This document shows, one piece after another, positions 1-6,074 of a stretch of DNA of 6,532 nucleotides (its first letter is position 1; each line of letters opens with the position of its first letter). The position numbers and the translations under genes were made by a program. The notes under the pieces are model-generated. The model made no database searches. It was not told where the DNA came from and worked only from the letters and a program-made list of their open reading frames with translations. This stretch comes from Bacteroidia bacterium (GTDB lineage: Bacteria > Bacteroidota > Bacteroidia > Bacteroidales > P3), in NCBI GenBank assembly GCA_025999775.1, contig BNXT01000083.1, positions 1 to 6,532 of the forward strand, read 5' to 3'.

Positions 1-2
1 AT

Positions 3-140
3 ACAAATGATAGCAACAAATCTTTATCTTTACAAGAAACAACACTTTTAAAGAAAGTGTATAGTATTATTCGTAAAGTGCTTGTTAAAGATGCTGCCGA
101 GAATTTAATACAAAAAATTGAAGAGGAAGTCAGAATATGA
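3..140 (+). CDS. 3' end of an unrecognised gene (C-terminal 45 residues)
   Basis: An open frame enters from the left edge and ends at TGA 138-140; its start lies outside the window. The visible tail begins TNDSNKSLSLQE and ends NLIQKIEEEVRI. It is charged, without Cys or Pro, and looks like one or two amphipathic helices, possibly a coiled-coil end. I do not recognise a family from this tail. The stop overlaps the ATG of the radical SAM gene (ATGA at 137-140), so the two genes are almost certainly translated from one mRNA and may act together. The low-GC composition, rich in AAA, ATT and TTA codons, matches the radical SAM gene and supports this being real coding sequence rather than a chance open frame, but the stretch is short. 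Confidence 0.6.
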   Translation, partial: TNDSNKSLSLQETTLLKKVYSIIRKVLVKDAAENLIQKIEEEVRI

Positions 141-2110
141 GCAGAAATATACTTCTAATTGAGCCAAATTACAAGAATAAGTATCCACCGATTGGACTAA
201 TGAAAATAGCAACCTATCACCGAAAACTCGGCGATAAAGTTACTTTTTTCAAAGGCGACTTAAAAGAGTTTTTGGCTAATTTATTGACGAAAAATTGCAT
301 TGAAAAACTATTTCATATTGATGAAACAATAAATTGGAATTTGTATTTTATAGACATAAAAAACTTTCTAAGAAATGGGAAAACATATAATTATTACCCA
401 ATTCCGTTAGAAAAATCAAAATTTCAATTGCTTTTAGAAGCAGCAATAAAAGAACAAAAAGCAAATTTTTTATCAAAAGAATTTCATAAAACATTGTTCG
501 ACCGCGTTTATGTAGCAACTTTATTCACGTTTTATTTCAAAATTACAGTAGAAACAATCAACTTTGCCAAAACGCTTGTAAAAGATAATTCAGATGTTTT
601 TGTCGGCGGAGTTTCGGCGACGTTGCTTTATCAGGATATTATTGAACAAACAGGCATTACTCCAATTAAAGGACTTTTGAACAAGCCCAAAATGTTGGAC
701 AAAAACAACGACATTATTGTGGATACTTTGCCGTTGGACTACTCTATTTTGGAAGAAACCGACTACAAATATCCTGAAAACAACGCTTACTATGGCTATA
801 TGACGCGCGGTTGTATTCGCAAATGTTCGTTTTGTGCTGTTCCTACATTAGAACCTGAATACTGTGAATATGTGCCAATGAAACAAAAAATCGAAACAAT
901 AAAAGAAACTTTTGGCGAACAACGGAATCTTTTATTGCTTGACAACAATGTTTTGGCGTCAGCTCGCTTCCCTGAAATAATCCAAGAAATTATTGATTGC
1001 GGTTTTGGTAAAAATGCAGTTTATACAGAGCCAAATGAATATGAAATTGCAATAAAAAACTTAGTGAATGAAGTAAATGACACGGCATACAAAAAGAAAA
1101 TTTTTAATCTTAACTTATTATTATTAAATCGTTTAAAAGGTACAATACAACAAGATATTTATGATTTGTTGCAAAACAATTTACTGATGAATTTGCAAAC
1201 GGCAACAAAACAAAATTTATTGAAAGTTGCTACCGAAATTTTACCACTTTACGCAAAACATTTCCGAAAAGTGCCTAAACAACGTTATGTAGATTTTAAT
1301 CAGGGTGTTGACGCACGGCTTTTTACCGAAGAAAAAGCAAATTTACTCGGAAAAATCAACATTCGCCCTTTAAGAATTGCGTTTGATAATTGGAATGATC
1401 AAATGCATTATGATAATGCAATCCGTTTAAGCGCAAAAGCAGGAATAAAGAATTTTTCAAATTATATTCTTTACAATTTCAAAGATGAGCCGAAAGATTT
1501 TTACCGAAGATTGAAATTGAATATTGATTTGTGCAAAGAATTAGATATACATATTTATTCTTTTCCGATGAAATTTCACCCAATTATAGGCGAAGACCGT
1601 TTTAATCGCGATTATTTAGGAAAACATTGGAACAGAAAATATATCAGAGCAGTACAGGCCGTTTTGAATGCAATTAAAGGGAAAGTTGGCAGCGGAAATG
1701 CAGATAAAGGCAAAGAATTTTTTGAAAAAGCGTTTGGCAAAAACGAAGAAGAATTTTTCAAGATTTTAGAAATGCCCGAAACGATGATTTTGTACCGTTT
1801 TTTCTTTGAATGGTTGGGAGATGCAAAAGACTATCCTGTATCAACAAATGCTTGGTGGCAATGCTGGCAAGAAACTTTTGAAATCTTGAATGAAACAGAA
1901 ACGGCAGAACTGAAAGAAATAATACATCAAAACAAATTCAGTTCTTTGTCGTCAAAAAAATACAATCCTAAATTTTCTGACTTATTGATGTTTTACACGA
2001 ATTTTAGAGATGATGTAATTTCAGAAGGTACTGAACTTTATAAATTAAAGCAAGAGTATGATTCAAATCCGACAAGGGAGTTAAGAAGAAAGAAAATAAA
2101 TTATCAATGA
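137..2110 (+). CDS. Radical SAM protein with B12-binding-like N-terminal region
   Basis: A 657-residue cytoplasmic enzyme expected to bind a 4Fe-4S cluster and S-adenosylmethionine and to start radical chemistry; its substrate is unknown. Residues 1-165 resemble the Rossmann-like cobalamin-binding fold common in this superfamily (ILLIEPNYKNKYPPIGLMKIA near the start, FVGGVSATLL at 155-164), but I see no DxHxxG cobalamin-ligand motif, so B12 use is doubtful. The cluster motif CxxxCxxC is C226, C230, C233. Further core elements are LLLLDNN (265-271), VDFNQGVDARL (385-395), RIAFDN (413-418) and YILYNFKDEP (443-452). Residues about 296-380 form a helical Leu/Asn/Lys-rich insertion within the core. 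The C-terminal 170 residues include SFPMKFHPI and a tryptophan-rich NAWWQCWQE stretch. The ATG overlaps the preceding stop and has a purine-rich AGAGGAAG about 6 bases upstream. Radical SAM assignment is secure; the specific function is not. Confidence 0.93.
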   Translation: MSRNILLIEPNYKNKYPPIGLMKIATYHRKLGDKVTFFKGDLKEFLANLLTKNCIEKLFHIDETINWNLYFIDIKNFLRNGKTYNYYPIPLEKSKFQLLLEAAIKEQKANFLSKEFHKTLFDRVYVATLFTFYFKITVETINFAKTLVKDNSDVFVGGVSATLLYQDIIEQTGITPIKGLLNKPKMLDKNNDIIVDTLPLDYSILEETDYKYPENNAYYGYMTRGCIRKCSFCAVPTLEPEYCEYVPMKQKIETIKETFGEQRNLLLLDNNVLASARFPEIIQEIIDCGFGKNAVYTEPNEYEIAIKNLVNEVNDTAYKKKIFNLNLLLLNRLKGTIQQDIYDLLQNNLLMNLQTATKQNLLKVATEILPLYAKHFRKVPKQRYVDFNQGVDARLFTEEKANLLGKINIRPLRIAFDNWNDQMHYDNAIRLSAKAGIKNFSNYILYNFKDEPKDFYRRLKLNIDLCKELDIHIYSFPMKFHPIIGEDRFNRDYLGKHWNRKYIRAVQAVLNAIKGKVGSGNADKGKEFFEKAFGKNEEEFFKILEMPETMILYRFFFEWLGDAKDYPVSTNAWWQCWQETFEILNETETAELKEIIHQNKFSSLSSKKYNPKFSDLLMFYTNFRDDVISEGTELYKLKQEYDSNPTRELRRKKINYQ

Positions 2111-2142
2111 CAGATGTAATTAAAAATACAATTGATAATTAA
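2107..2142 (+). other. 11-codon ORF overlapping the radical SAM stop; possible remnant of a third coupled gene
   Basis: The radical SAM stop TGA (2108-2110) lies in ATGA, whose ATG at 2107 opens a frame reading MTDVIKNTIDN and ending at TAA 2140-2142. The arrangement repeats the ATGA coupling seen at the 5' end of the radical SAM gene, so this could be the start of a third operon gene cut short by a deletion or mutation, or it could be chance. Just downstream the sequence passes into the AbiE-like remnant, which fits a deletion junction around 2140-2160. The peptide itself is too short to assign to a family. Confidence 0.25.
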
Positions 2143-2161
2143 ATCCGATAACGGTTTATAA

Positions 2162-2215
2162 ACTTGGAATATCCGACACAATTTTACCAACGCAAAAAAA
2201 TGGAACATTCAATGA
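2162..2215 (+). pseudogene. Presumed C-terminal tail of an AbiE-type antitoxin (remnant)
   Basis: In the frame ending at TGA 2213-2215 the sequence reads TWNIRHNFTNAKKWNIQ and stops; an in-frame TAA lies immediately upstream at 2159-2161. This TGA overlaps the ATG of the toxin remnant at 2212 (ATGA), which is the usual coupling of an AbiEi-like antitoxin gene to its AbiEii toxin gene. The peptide, with paired Trp residues and an Asn-Lys-Lys-Trp ending, looks like protein rather than random translation, and I infer that it is the last piece of the lost antitoxin. The evidence is its position and overlap; I cannot confirm the family from 17 residues. A TTG at 2164 in the toxin frame could extend the toxin upstream, but the overlapping tail argues against that start. 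Confidence 0.4.
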
Positions 2216-2500
2216 GATTACACACGAACATGCAGGATTTTAACGAACATATTCGACTAATAGCAACGCATTTCGGTATTCTTCCTGAATTTATCGAAAA
2301 GGATTATTGGATTACGCTTATTTTCAACAATTTGTCGCAATATTTGCACGCAAACAGCGTAGTTTTCAAAGGAGAAACTTCACTCACGAAAGAGTATCGT
2401 TTAATCAATCGCTTTTCGGAGACTGGTAAAGAAAATGCGCCATTTCTATGACTTGTACTATTTGGCAAAAGACGAAGAATGTGCAAAATATATACAATCC
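2212..2500 (+). pseudogene. Decayed AbiEii-family nucleotidyltransferase toxin (internal deletion, frameshift, lost C-terminus)
   Basis: The N-terminal piece, from ATG 2212, carries the family signatures MRLH, IEKDYWIT and VVFKGETSLTKEYRLINRFSE. The family normally reads KGGT-S/A-L-x-K at the nucleotide-binding loop and continues RFSEDID with the catalytic Asp pair. Here the second Gly of the loop is Glu, and the sequence breaks straight after RFSE, so the catalytic aspartates are absent. About 20 bases on, in the +1 frame, the typical C-terminal segment MRHFYDLYYLAKDEECAKYIQS appears (2435-2500), after which similarity to the family is lost. The N-terminal frame ends at TGA 2449-2451. Members I know are around 300 residues; roughly 90-100 residues' worth remains. 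In intact systems the toxin is a type IV nucleotidyltransferase, often anti-phage, neutralised by an upstream antitoxin; this copy cannot work. The start is supported by the ATGA overlap with the presumed antitoxin tail. Confidence 0.85.
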
Positions 2501-2568
2501 TTCCGTCATATTAAATCTAACAACAGTCAAAAAAGAGAATGGTGGTTAGTATGCAGGACTGACAATTA

Positions 2569-2590
2569 TTCATTGTTAATTGTTCATTGT
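2569..2590 (+). repeat. Short direct repeat of TTCATTGT
   Basis: TTCATTGT occurs at 2569-2576 and again at 2583-2590, separated by TAATTG. It lies between the toxin remnant and the tRNA promoter, in sequence that looks non-coding. Such ATTG/TAAT-rich runs are common between genes in Bacteroidota, and I assign no function. Confidence 0.4.
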
Positions 2591-2615
2591 CCGCGTGTAA
2601 TTCAAAAATTTTATG

Positions 2616-2623
2616 TAAATTTG
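2616..2623 (+). promoter_or_regulatory. Bacteroidota -7 promoter box (TAAATTTG) for tRNA-Arg
   Basis: TAAATTTG matches the Bacteroidota sigma-ABfr -7 consensus TAnnTTTG exactly. Transcription would begin a few bases downstream, leaving a leader of roughly 25-30 bases before the tRNA at 2660. A TTG at 2587-2589 is the nearest -33-like element, but its 26-base spacing is longer than usual, so the -33 is weak. Confidence 0.6.
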
Positions 2624-2659
2624 CAAAATGTTTTTACATCTTTCTTTTTTAAACGAAAA

Positions 2660-2731
2660 GCCCTTGTAGTTCAACGGATAGAACGGAAGTTTCCTAAACT
2701 TTAAATAGCAGTTCGATTCTGCTCAGGGGTA
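2660..2731 (+). tRNA. tRNA-Arg (anticodon CCT)
   Basis: The sequence folds as a complete cloverleaf. The acceptor stem GCCCTTG (2660-2666) pairs with CAGGGGT (2724-2730) through two G-U pairs. The D-stem GTTC/GAAC (2669-2672 with 2681-2684) encloses AACGGATA. The anticodon stem GAAGT/ACTTT carries the loop TTCCTAA with anticodon CCT at 2693-2695. A four-base variable loop precedes the T-arm AGCAG-TTCGATT-CTGCT (2707-2723). The discriminator is A2731 and the following CCC shows that CCA is not encoded. CCT reads AGG arginine codons. The gene sits exactly between the accessory block and the foldase genes. Confidence 0.95.
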
Positions 2732-2782
2732 CCCTTAGGATTGATCAAAAAATTTAACGCTACGCAGTTTCGGATTTTTTTG

Positions 2783-2790
2783 TAACTTTG
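2783..2790 (+). promoter_or_regulatory. Bacteroidota -7 promoter box (TAACTTTG) for the foldase genes
   Basis: TAACTTTG matches TAnnTTTG exactly and lies 27 bases before the ATG of the SurA-like lipoprotein. That places transcription start near 2795-2800 with a short leader. I see no convincing -33 TTTG at the usual spacing. The alternative TTG start at 2788 lies inside this box, which is an argument for translation beginning at ATG 2818. Confidence 0.6.
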
Positions 2791-2817
2791 CATAAATATA
2801 ACGAAACAAAGAGAGAT

Positions 2818-3699
2818 ATGAAGTATGCCCGTTTTCTATTAGGAACCGTTCTACTGTGTCTATTGACGGTCGGATGCCTACACCGAGAGAGCAAAAACAC
2901 AAGCAAAAAGCTGGCGCGTGTATATGATACCTATTTGTATGAATCAGATCTGACAGATCTCCTTTCCAATGAAATAGACGATAGTACAACAGCTATTCAG
3001 AACTATGTTAATAACTGGATTCAACAACAACTTATTACCCAAAAAGCCGAGAAAAATCTACCCAAAGAAAAACGACAATTTGAACAGGAAATAAAAAATT
3101 ATCGCAATTCATTGATTGTGTACGCCTATCAAAACGAATTAGTAAATCAAAATGTAGATACGAATATCAGCGATATAGATGTTTCAAGTTATTATGAAGC
3201 TAACAAAGCGCAATTTCAACTGCGTAACAATATTGTCAGGGTATGTTTTGTTAAATTGCCTTATAGTCAAGATAAAAACAGCTTTTTAAAACAGGCAGAA
3301 TATACCGAAATTCGCGACCTCATTTTTCGCGATCATTTAGATGGCAAATCCTTGTTAAGATTGTCTGAATTGTGCTCGGAATATGCCGAAAAATACTATT
3401 TAGACTACAATAATTGGCTATATTTTAATGATTTATTGAAAGATATACCTATTGAAACCTCCGATCAAGAATCTTATTTAAGACAGAACAAATACATCTC
3501 TTTTCGCAAAGACAACTATTTATACCGTGTTAACATAATGGAATACCGCTTGAAAGACCAGATTTCGCCGATCGCTTTTGAAGATGGTATCATCCGTAAT
3601 ATTATTCTCAACCGTCGAAAAGTTGAGTTTATTAACAACTTGTATGATGAGTTGTGGAATAGCGGTAAGGAAAAAGGCTATTTTGAAATTTTCAATTAA
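2818..3699 (+). CDS. SurA-like foldase lipoprotein without a recognisable parvulin domain
   Basis: A 293-residue protein beginning with a lipoprotein signal peptide: MKYARFLL, a hydrophobic run, and a lipobox LTVGC with the lipidated Cys at residue 20. It is therefore likely anchored in a membrane facing the periplasm. After the signal, LARVYDTYLYESDL and a helical stretch (IQNYVNNWIQQQLITQKAEK) resemble the SurA/PpiC N-terminal chaperone region, and the C-terminal helix (IRNIILNRRKVEFINNLYDELW) resembles the element that closes that fold. No parvulin signature such as GGxLGxF or GFHI is present, so it is probably a chaperone and not an active prolyl isomerase. ATG 2818 is preferred because it starts the lipoprotein signal, follows GAGAGAT, and lies downstream of the -7 box. 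It precedes surA by 12 bases, indicating one operon and a shared role in envelope protein folding. Confidence 0.8.
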   Translation: MKYARFLLGTVLLCLLTVGCLHRESKNTSKKLARVYDTYLYESDLTDLLSNEIDDSTTAIQNYVNNWIQQQLITQKAEKNLPKEKRQFEQEIKNYRNSLIVYAYQNELVNQNVDTNISDIDVSSYYEANKAQFQLRNNIVRVCFVKLPYSQDKNSFLKQAEYTEIRDLIFRDHLDGKSLLRLSELCSEYAEKYYLDYNNWLYFNDLLKDIPIETSDQESYLRQNKYISFRKDNYLYRVNIMEYRLKDQISPIAFEDGIIRNIILNRRKVEFINNLYDELWNSGKEKGYFEIFN

Positions 3700-3711
3700 C
3701 GTTCGTGAATT

Positions 3712-5049
3712 ATGAAAAACATACTGAAAGTTTTATTTTTTTTCACTATGGCAAGCAGTTTGGTCCATGCACAAGGAAAAATTATGTTGGATGAAATTGT
3801 GGTTGTGGTAGCCAACAAGATGATAAAACACTCGGATATAGAAGCCCAGATAGCTAATCTGAAGATGCAAGGTACTGCCGTAACCGATCAGAGTTACTGT
3901 GAACTCTTGGAGCAGTTGATGGTTACAAAACTTTATGAAAACCAAGCGGAGTTGGACAGTCTTTTCGTCTCTGAGACAGAAGTAGAAGCCAACATTGACC
4001 GACGTATTCGGTATTTTATACAGCAAATAGGTTCGCGAGAAAAATTGGAATCTTTTTACAATAAATCCGTCGTGGCGATTAAAGAGGAGTTTCGGGAAAT
4101 GATTCGCTCGCAAATGATTGCCGGACAAATGGAAAACAAAATCACCGAAGATGTGCGCGTTACGCCTAACGAAGTGAGACAATTTTTTGAACAGTTACCA
4201 CCGGACAGCGTACCTCTGGTTCAAACTGAATACGAGGTGTCACAAATCATCAAAAAACCGGTCATTACACAAGCACAAAAAGACGCTACCAAAGCGAAAC
4301 TCAATGAGTATCGAGACCGCATTTTGAAGGGCGAGCGTTTTTCTGCTTTAGCGGCTTTTTATTCCGAGGATCCCGGTTCTGCCAAGAAAGGTGGTGAGCT
4401 TGGCTTTTTCAATCGCGGCGAAATGTATTCCGAATTTGAATCCACTGCATTTTCGCTCAAAGAAGGCGAGCTATCGCCAGTGATTGAAACCAAAGCAGGC
4501 TTCCACATCTTACAGCTCATCGAACGAAGAGGCGAATCGGTTAACGTGCGACACCTTTTATTGCAAACACAACCGAGTGCAGAAGAACTGTATGCTGCAC
4601 AAAAGTTTTTGGATAGTGTAGCAAAGCTCATCCGTGATAGCGTGCACTCCTTTGACGAAGCCGCTCAATTATTCTCAGACGATCCAAGCGGACGTACCGG
4701 TGGTCTCTATACTTCACCCTACTCCGGTAACGCTCGAATGGTCAGCGAAGAAATGGAACCCGACGTATTTTTTATCATTGATAAATTTGAAATAGGTCAA
4801 GTATCCAACGCCTCGCCCATGCAGAATGAAGACCGTGAACAAGCTATGCGCATACTCCAACTGCGCAACCGTACAAGTCCTCATAAGGCTAATCTACAAA
4901 GCGACTATGATAAAATCTATACCATCGCCCTGAATGAAGCTAAACAAAAAGCTATGGAAGATTGGCTTGTAAAAAAAATAAAAACAACCTATATCAAACA
5001 GACCAACAAAGCTGAATCCTGCACGTTCAAATACCGGTGGGATAAGTAA
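3712..5049 (+). CDS. surA: Periplasmic chaperone / peptidyl-prolyl cis-trans isomerase SurA
   Basis: A 445-residue secreted foldase that helps outer-membrane proteins fold in the periplasm. The signal peptide MKNILKVLFFFTMASSLVHA is probably cleaved after Ala20. The N-terminal chaperone domain (about 25-165) starts LDEIVVVVANKMIKHSDIE. Parvulin domain 1 spans about 171-271 and shows SEDPGSAKKGGELGFF (218-233) and the canonical ETKAGFHILQL (259-269). Parvulin domain 2 spans about 278-388, starting VNVRHLLLQ and containing FSDDPSGRTGGLY, but it has no GFH element. A C-terminal helical segment beginning PHKANL completes the chaperone module. Domain 1 has Gln178 where parvulins usually have the first active-site His, while domain 2 has that His (His281) but lacks the second. 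The length is normal for SurA. It follows the lipoprotein foldase by 12 bases, with no evident Shine-Dalgarno sequence. Confidence 0.93.
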   Translation: MKNILKVLFFFTMASSLVHAQGKIMLDEIVVVVANKMIKHSDIEAQIANLKMQGTAVTDQSYCELLEQLMVTKLYENQAELDSLFVSETEVEANIDRRIRYFIQQIGSREKLESFYNKSVVAIKEEFREMIRSQMIAGQMENKITEDVRVTPNEVRQFFEQLPPDSVPLVQTEYEVSQIIKKPVITQAQKDATKAKLNEYRDRILKGERFSALAAFYSEDPGSAKKGGELGFFNRGEMYSEFESTAFSLKEGELSPVIETKAGFHILQLIERRGESVNVRHLLLQTQPSAEELYAAQKFLDSVAKLIRDSVHSFDEAAQLFSDDPSGRTGGLYTSPYSGNARMVSEEMEPDVFFIIDKFEIGQVSNASPMQNEDREQAMRILQLRNRTSPHKANLQSDYDKIYTIALNEAKQKAMEDWLVKKIKTTYIKQTNKAESCTFKYRWDK

Positions 5050-5101
5050 TTTAGAGCTATTAAACACAGGTAAAAAAAACTGTAATCCTAACGAATCAAC
5101 T

Positions 5102-6067
5102 ATGCACACACCTGAACAAATCGCAGATATTAACCGTAAATACACACTCTTACGTAACGAGATAGGCAAAGTTATTGTCGGACAAGATCAAGTAGTCGAA
5201 AACTTACTGATTGCTATTTTCAGTCGCGGACACGCCCTACTTATTGGTGTTCCGGGTCTTGCTAAAACATTATTGGTCAATACGCTATCAAAAGTTTTAG
5301 ACCTTTCATACAGTCGTATTCAGTTTACGCCGGACTTGATGCCTTCCGACATTGTAGGGTCGGAAATCTTGGGACAAGATCGCACATTCCGGTTCATCAA
5401 GGGACCTCTTTTTGCCAATATCATTCTGGCGGATGAAATCAACCGAACACCGCCAAAGACACAATCGGCATTGCTGGAAGCTATGCAAGAAAAAATGATC
5501 ACCGTGGCAGGACAATCCTACAAACTGGCTGATCCGTTTTTTGTATTAGCAACCCAAAATCCTATCGAACAAGAGGGTACCTATCCCTTACCGGAAGCGC
5601 AGCTTGACAGATTTATGTTCAATATCTTGTTAGACTATCCATCCGTAGAAGAAGAGATTAACATCATCAATGCTACCACGGTTGATACCGTAGTACAGTT
5701 GCAAAAAGTCTTGACTGTTGAAGAGATACTAACCTATCAATCCTTAGTACGTGCTATTCCTATCGCCGATAATGTGATTGCTAAGACCGTACGTATGGTT
5801 GCATCCACGCGCCCTAATACAGCGTATGCCAATAAAGCAGCTACACAATACCTTCTTTGGGGTGCAGGACCACGTGCCTCACAAAACCTGATTGTCGGCG
5901 CTAAATGCTATGCCACCTTGCAGGGTAAGTATTCTCCCGATTTTGAAGATGTCGTAGCCGTATCTAAACAAGTACTAAGACACCGTTTGGTAAAAAACTA
6001 CAAAGCAGAAGCCGATAATATCTCTACAGACGACATTATTGACCAGATTATCCACGAATTAAAATAA
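5102..6067 (+). CDS. MoxR-family AAA+ ATPase
   Basis: A 321-residue cytoplasmic ATPase of the MoxR group, chaperone-like proteins thought to insert metal cofactors or assemble partner proteins, often with VWA-domain proteins encoded nearby. The sequence shows Walker A GVPGLAKT (49-56), Walker B IILADEI (107-113), NRTPPKTQSALLEAMQE (114-130), sensor 1 ATQNP (150-154), the EGTYPLPEAQLDRF segment (158-171) and sensor 2 GAGPRASQ (254-261), in the order and at the length typical of a complete member. The start MHTPEQIADINRKY is the usual type of N-terminus. It lies 52 bases after surA, where I see neither a TAnnTTTG box nor a good terminator, so it may be co-transcribed with surA. The next gene starts 7 bases after its stop. 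No DUF58 or VWA partner is visible before the window ends. Confidence 0.95.
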   Translation: MHTPEQIADINRKYTLLRNEIGKVIVGQDQVVENLLIAIFSRGHALLIGVPGLAKTLLVNTLSKVLDLSYSRIQFTPDLMPSDIVGSEILGQDRTFRFIKGPLFANIILADEINRTPPKTQSALLEAMQEKMITVAGQSYKLADPFFVLATQNPIEQEGTYPLPEAQLDRFMFNILLDYPSVEEEINIINATTVDTVVQLQKVLTVEEILTYQSLVRAIPIADNVIAKTVRMVASTRPNTAYANKAATQYLLWGAGPRASQNLIVGAKCYATLQGKYSPDFEDVVAVSKQVLRHRLVKNYKAEADNISTDDIIDQIIHELK

Positions 6068-6074
6068 CATTCCT

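Noticed and set aside
2164..2211. TTG start extending the toxin remnant by 16 codons upstream
   Set aside because: The family usually starts at the MRLH-type methionine (2212), and the upstream bases read better as the tail of the presumed antitoxin in another frame.
2435..2704. An 89-codon open frame starting MRHFYDLYYL and running into the tRNA
   Set aside because: Its first 22 codons are the displaced C-terminal segment of the toxin remnant. The rest runs through promoter-like sequence and the 5' part of tRNA-Arg, so it is not a separate gene.
2727..2734. Palindrome GGGTACCC as part of a terminator
   Set aside because: It is mostly the tRNA 3' acceptor strand plus three bases, and no stem followed by a T-run is present.
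2788..2817. TTG start adding 10 residues to the SurA-like lipoprotein
   Set aside because: The TTG lies inside the TAACTTTG promoter box and would put a polar stretch before the lipoprotein signal peptide.
3733..4182. Minus-strand open frame within surA (149 codons)
   Set aside because: It lies entirely opposite a clear SurA coding sequence and its translation has no recognisable protein features.
5067..5084. Possible hairpin ACAG...CTGT before moxR as terminator or operator
   Set aside because: The stem is only four bases with an A-rich loop and no T-run, within what chance would give.
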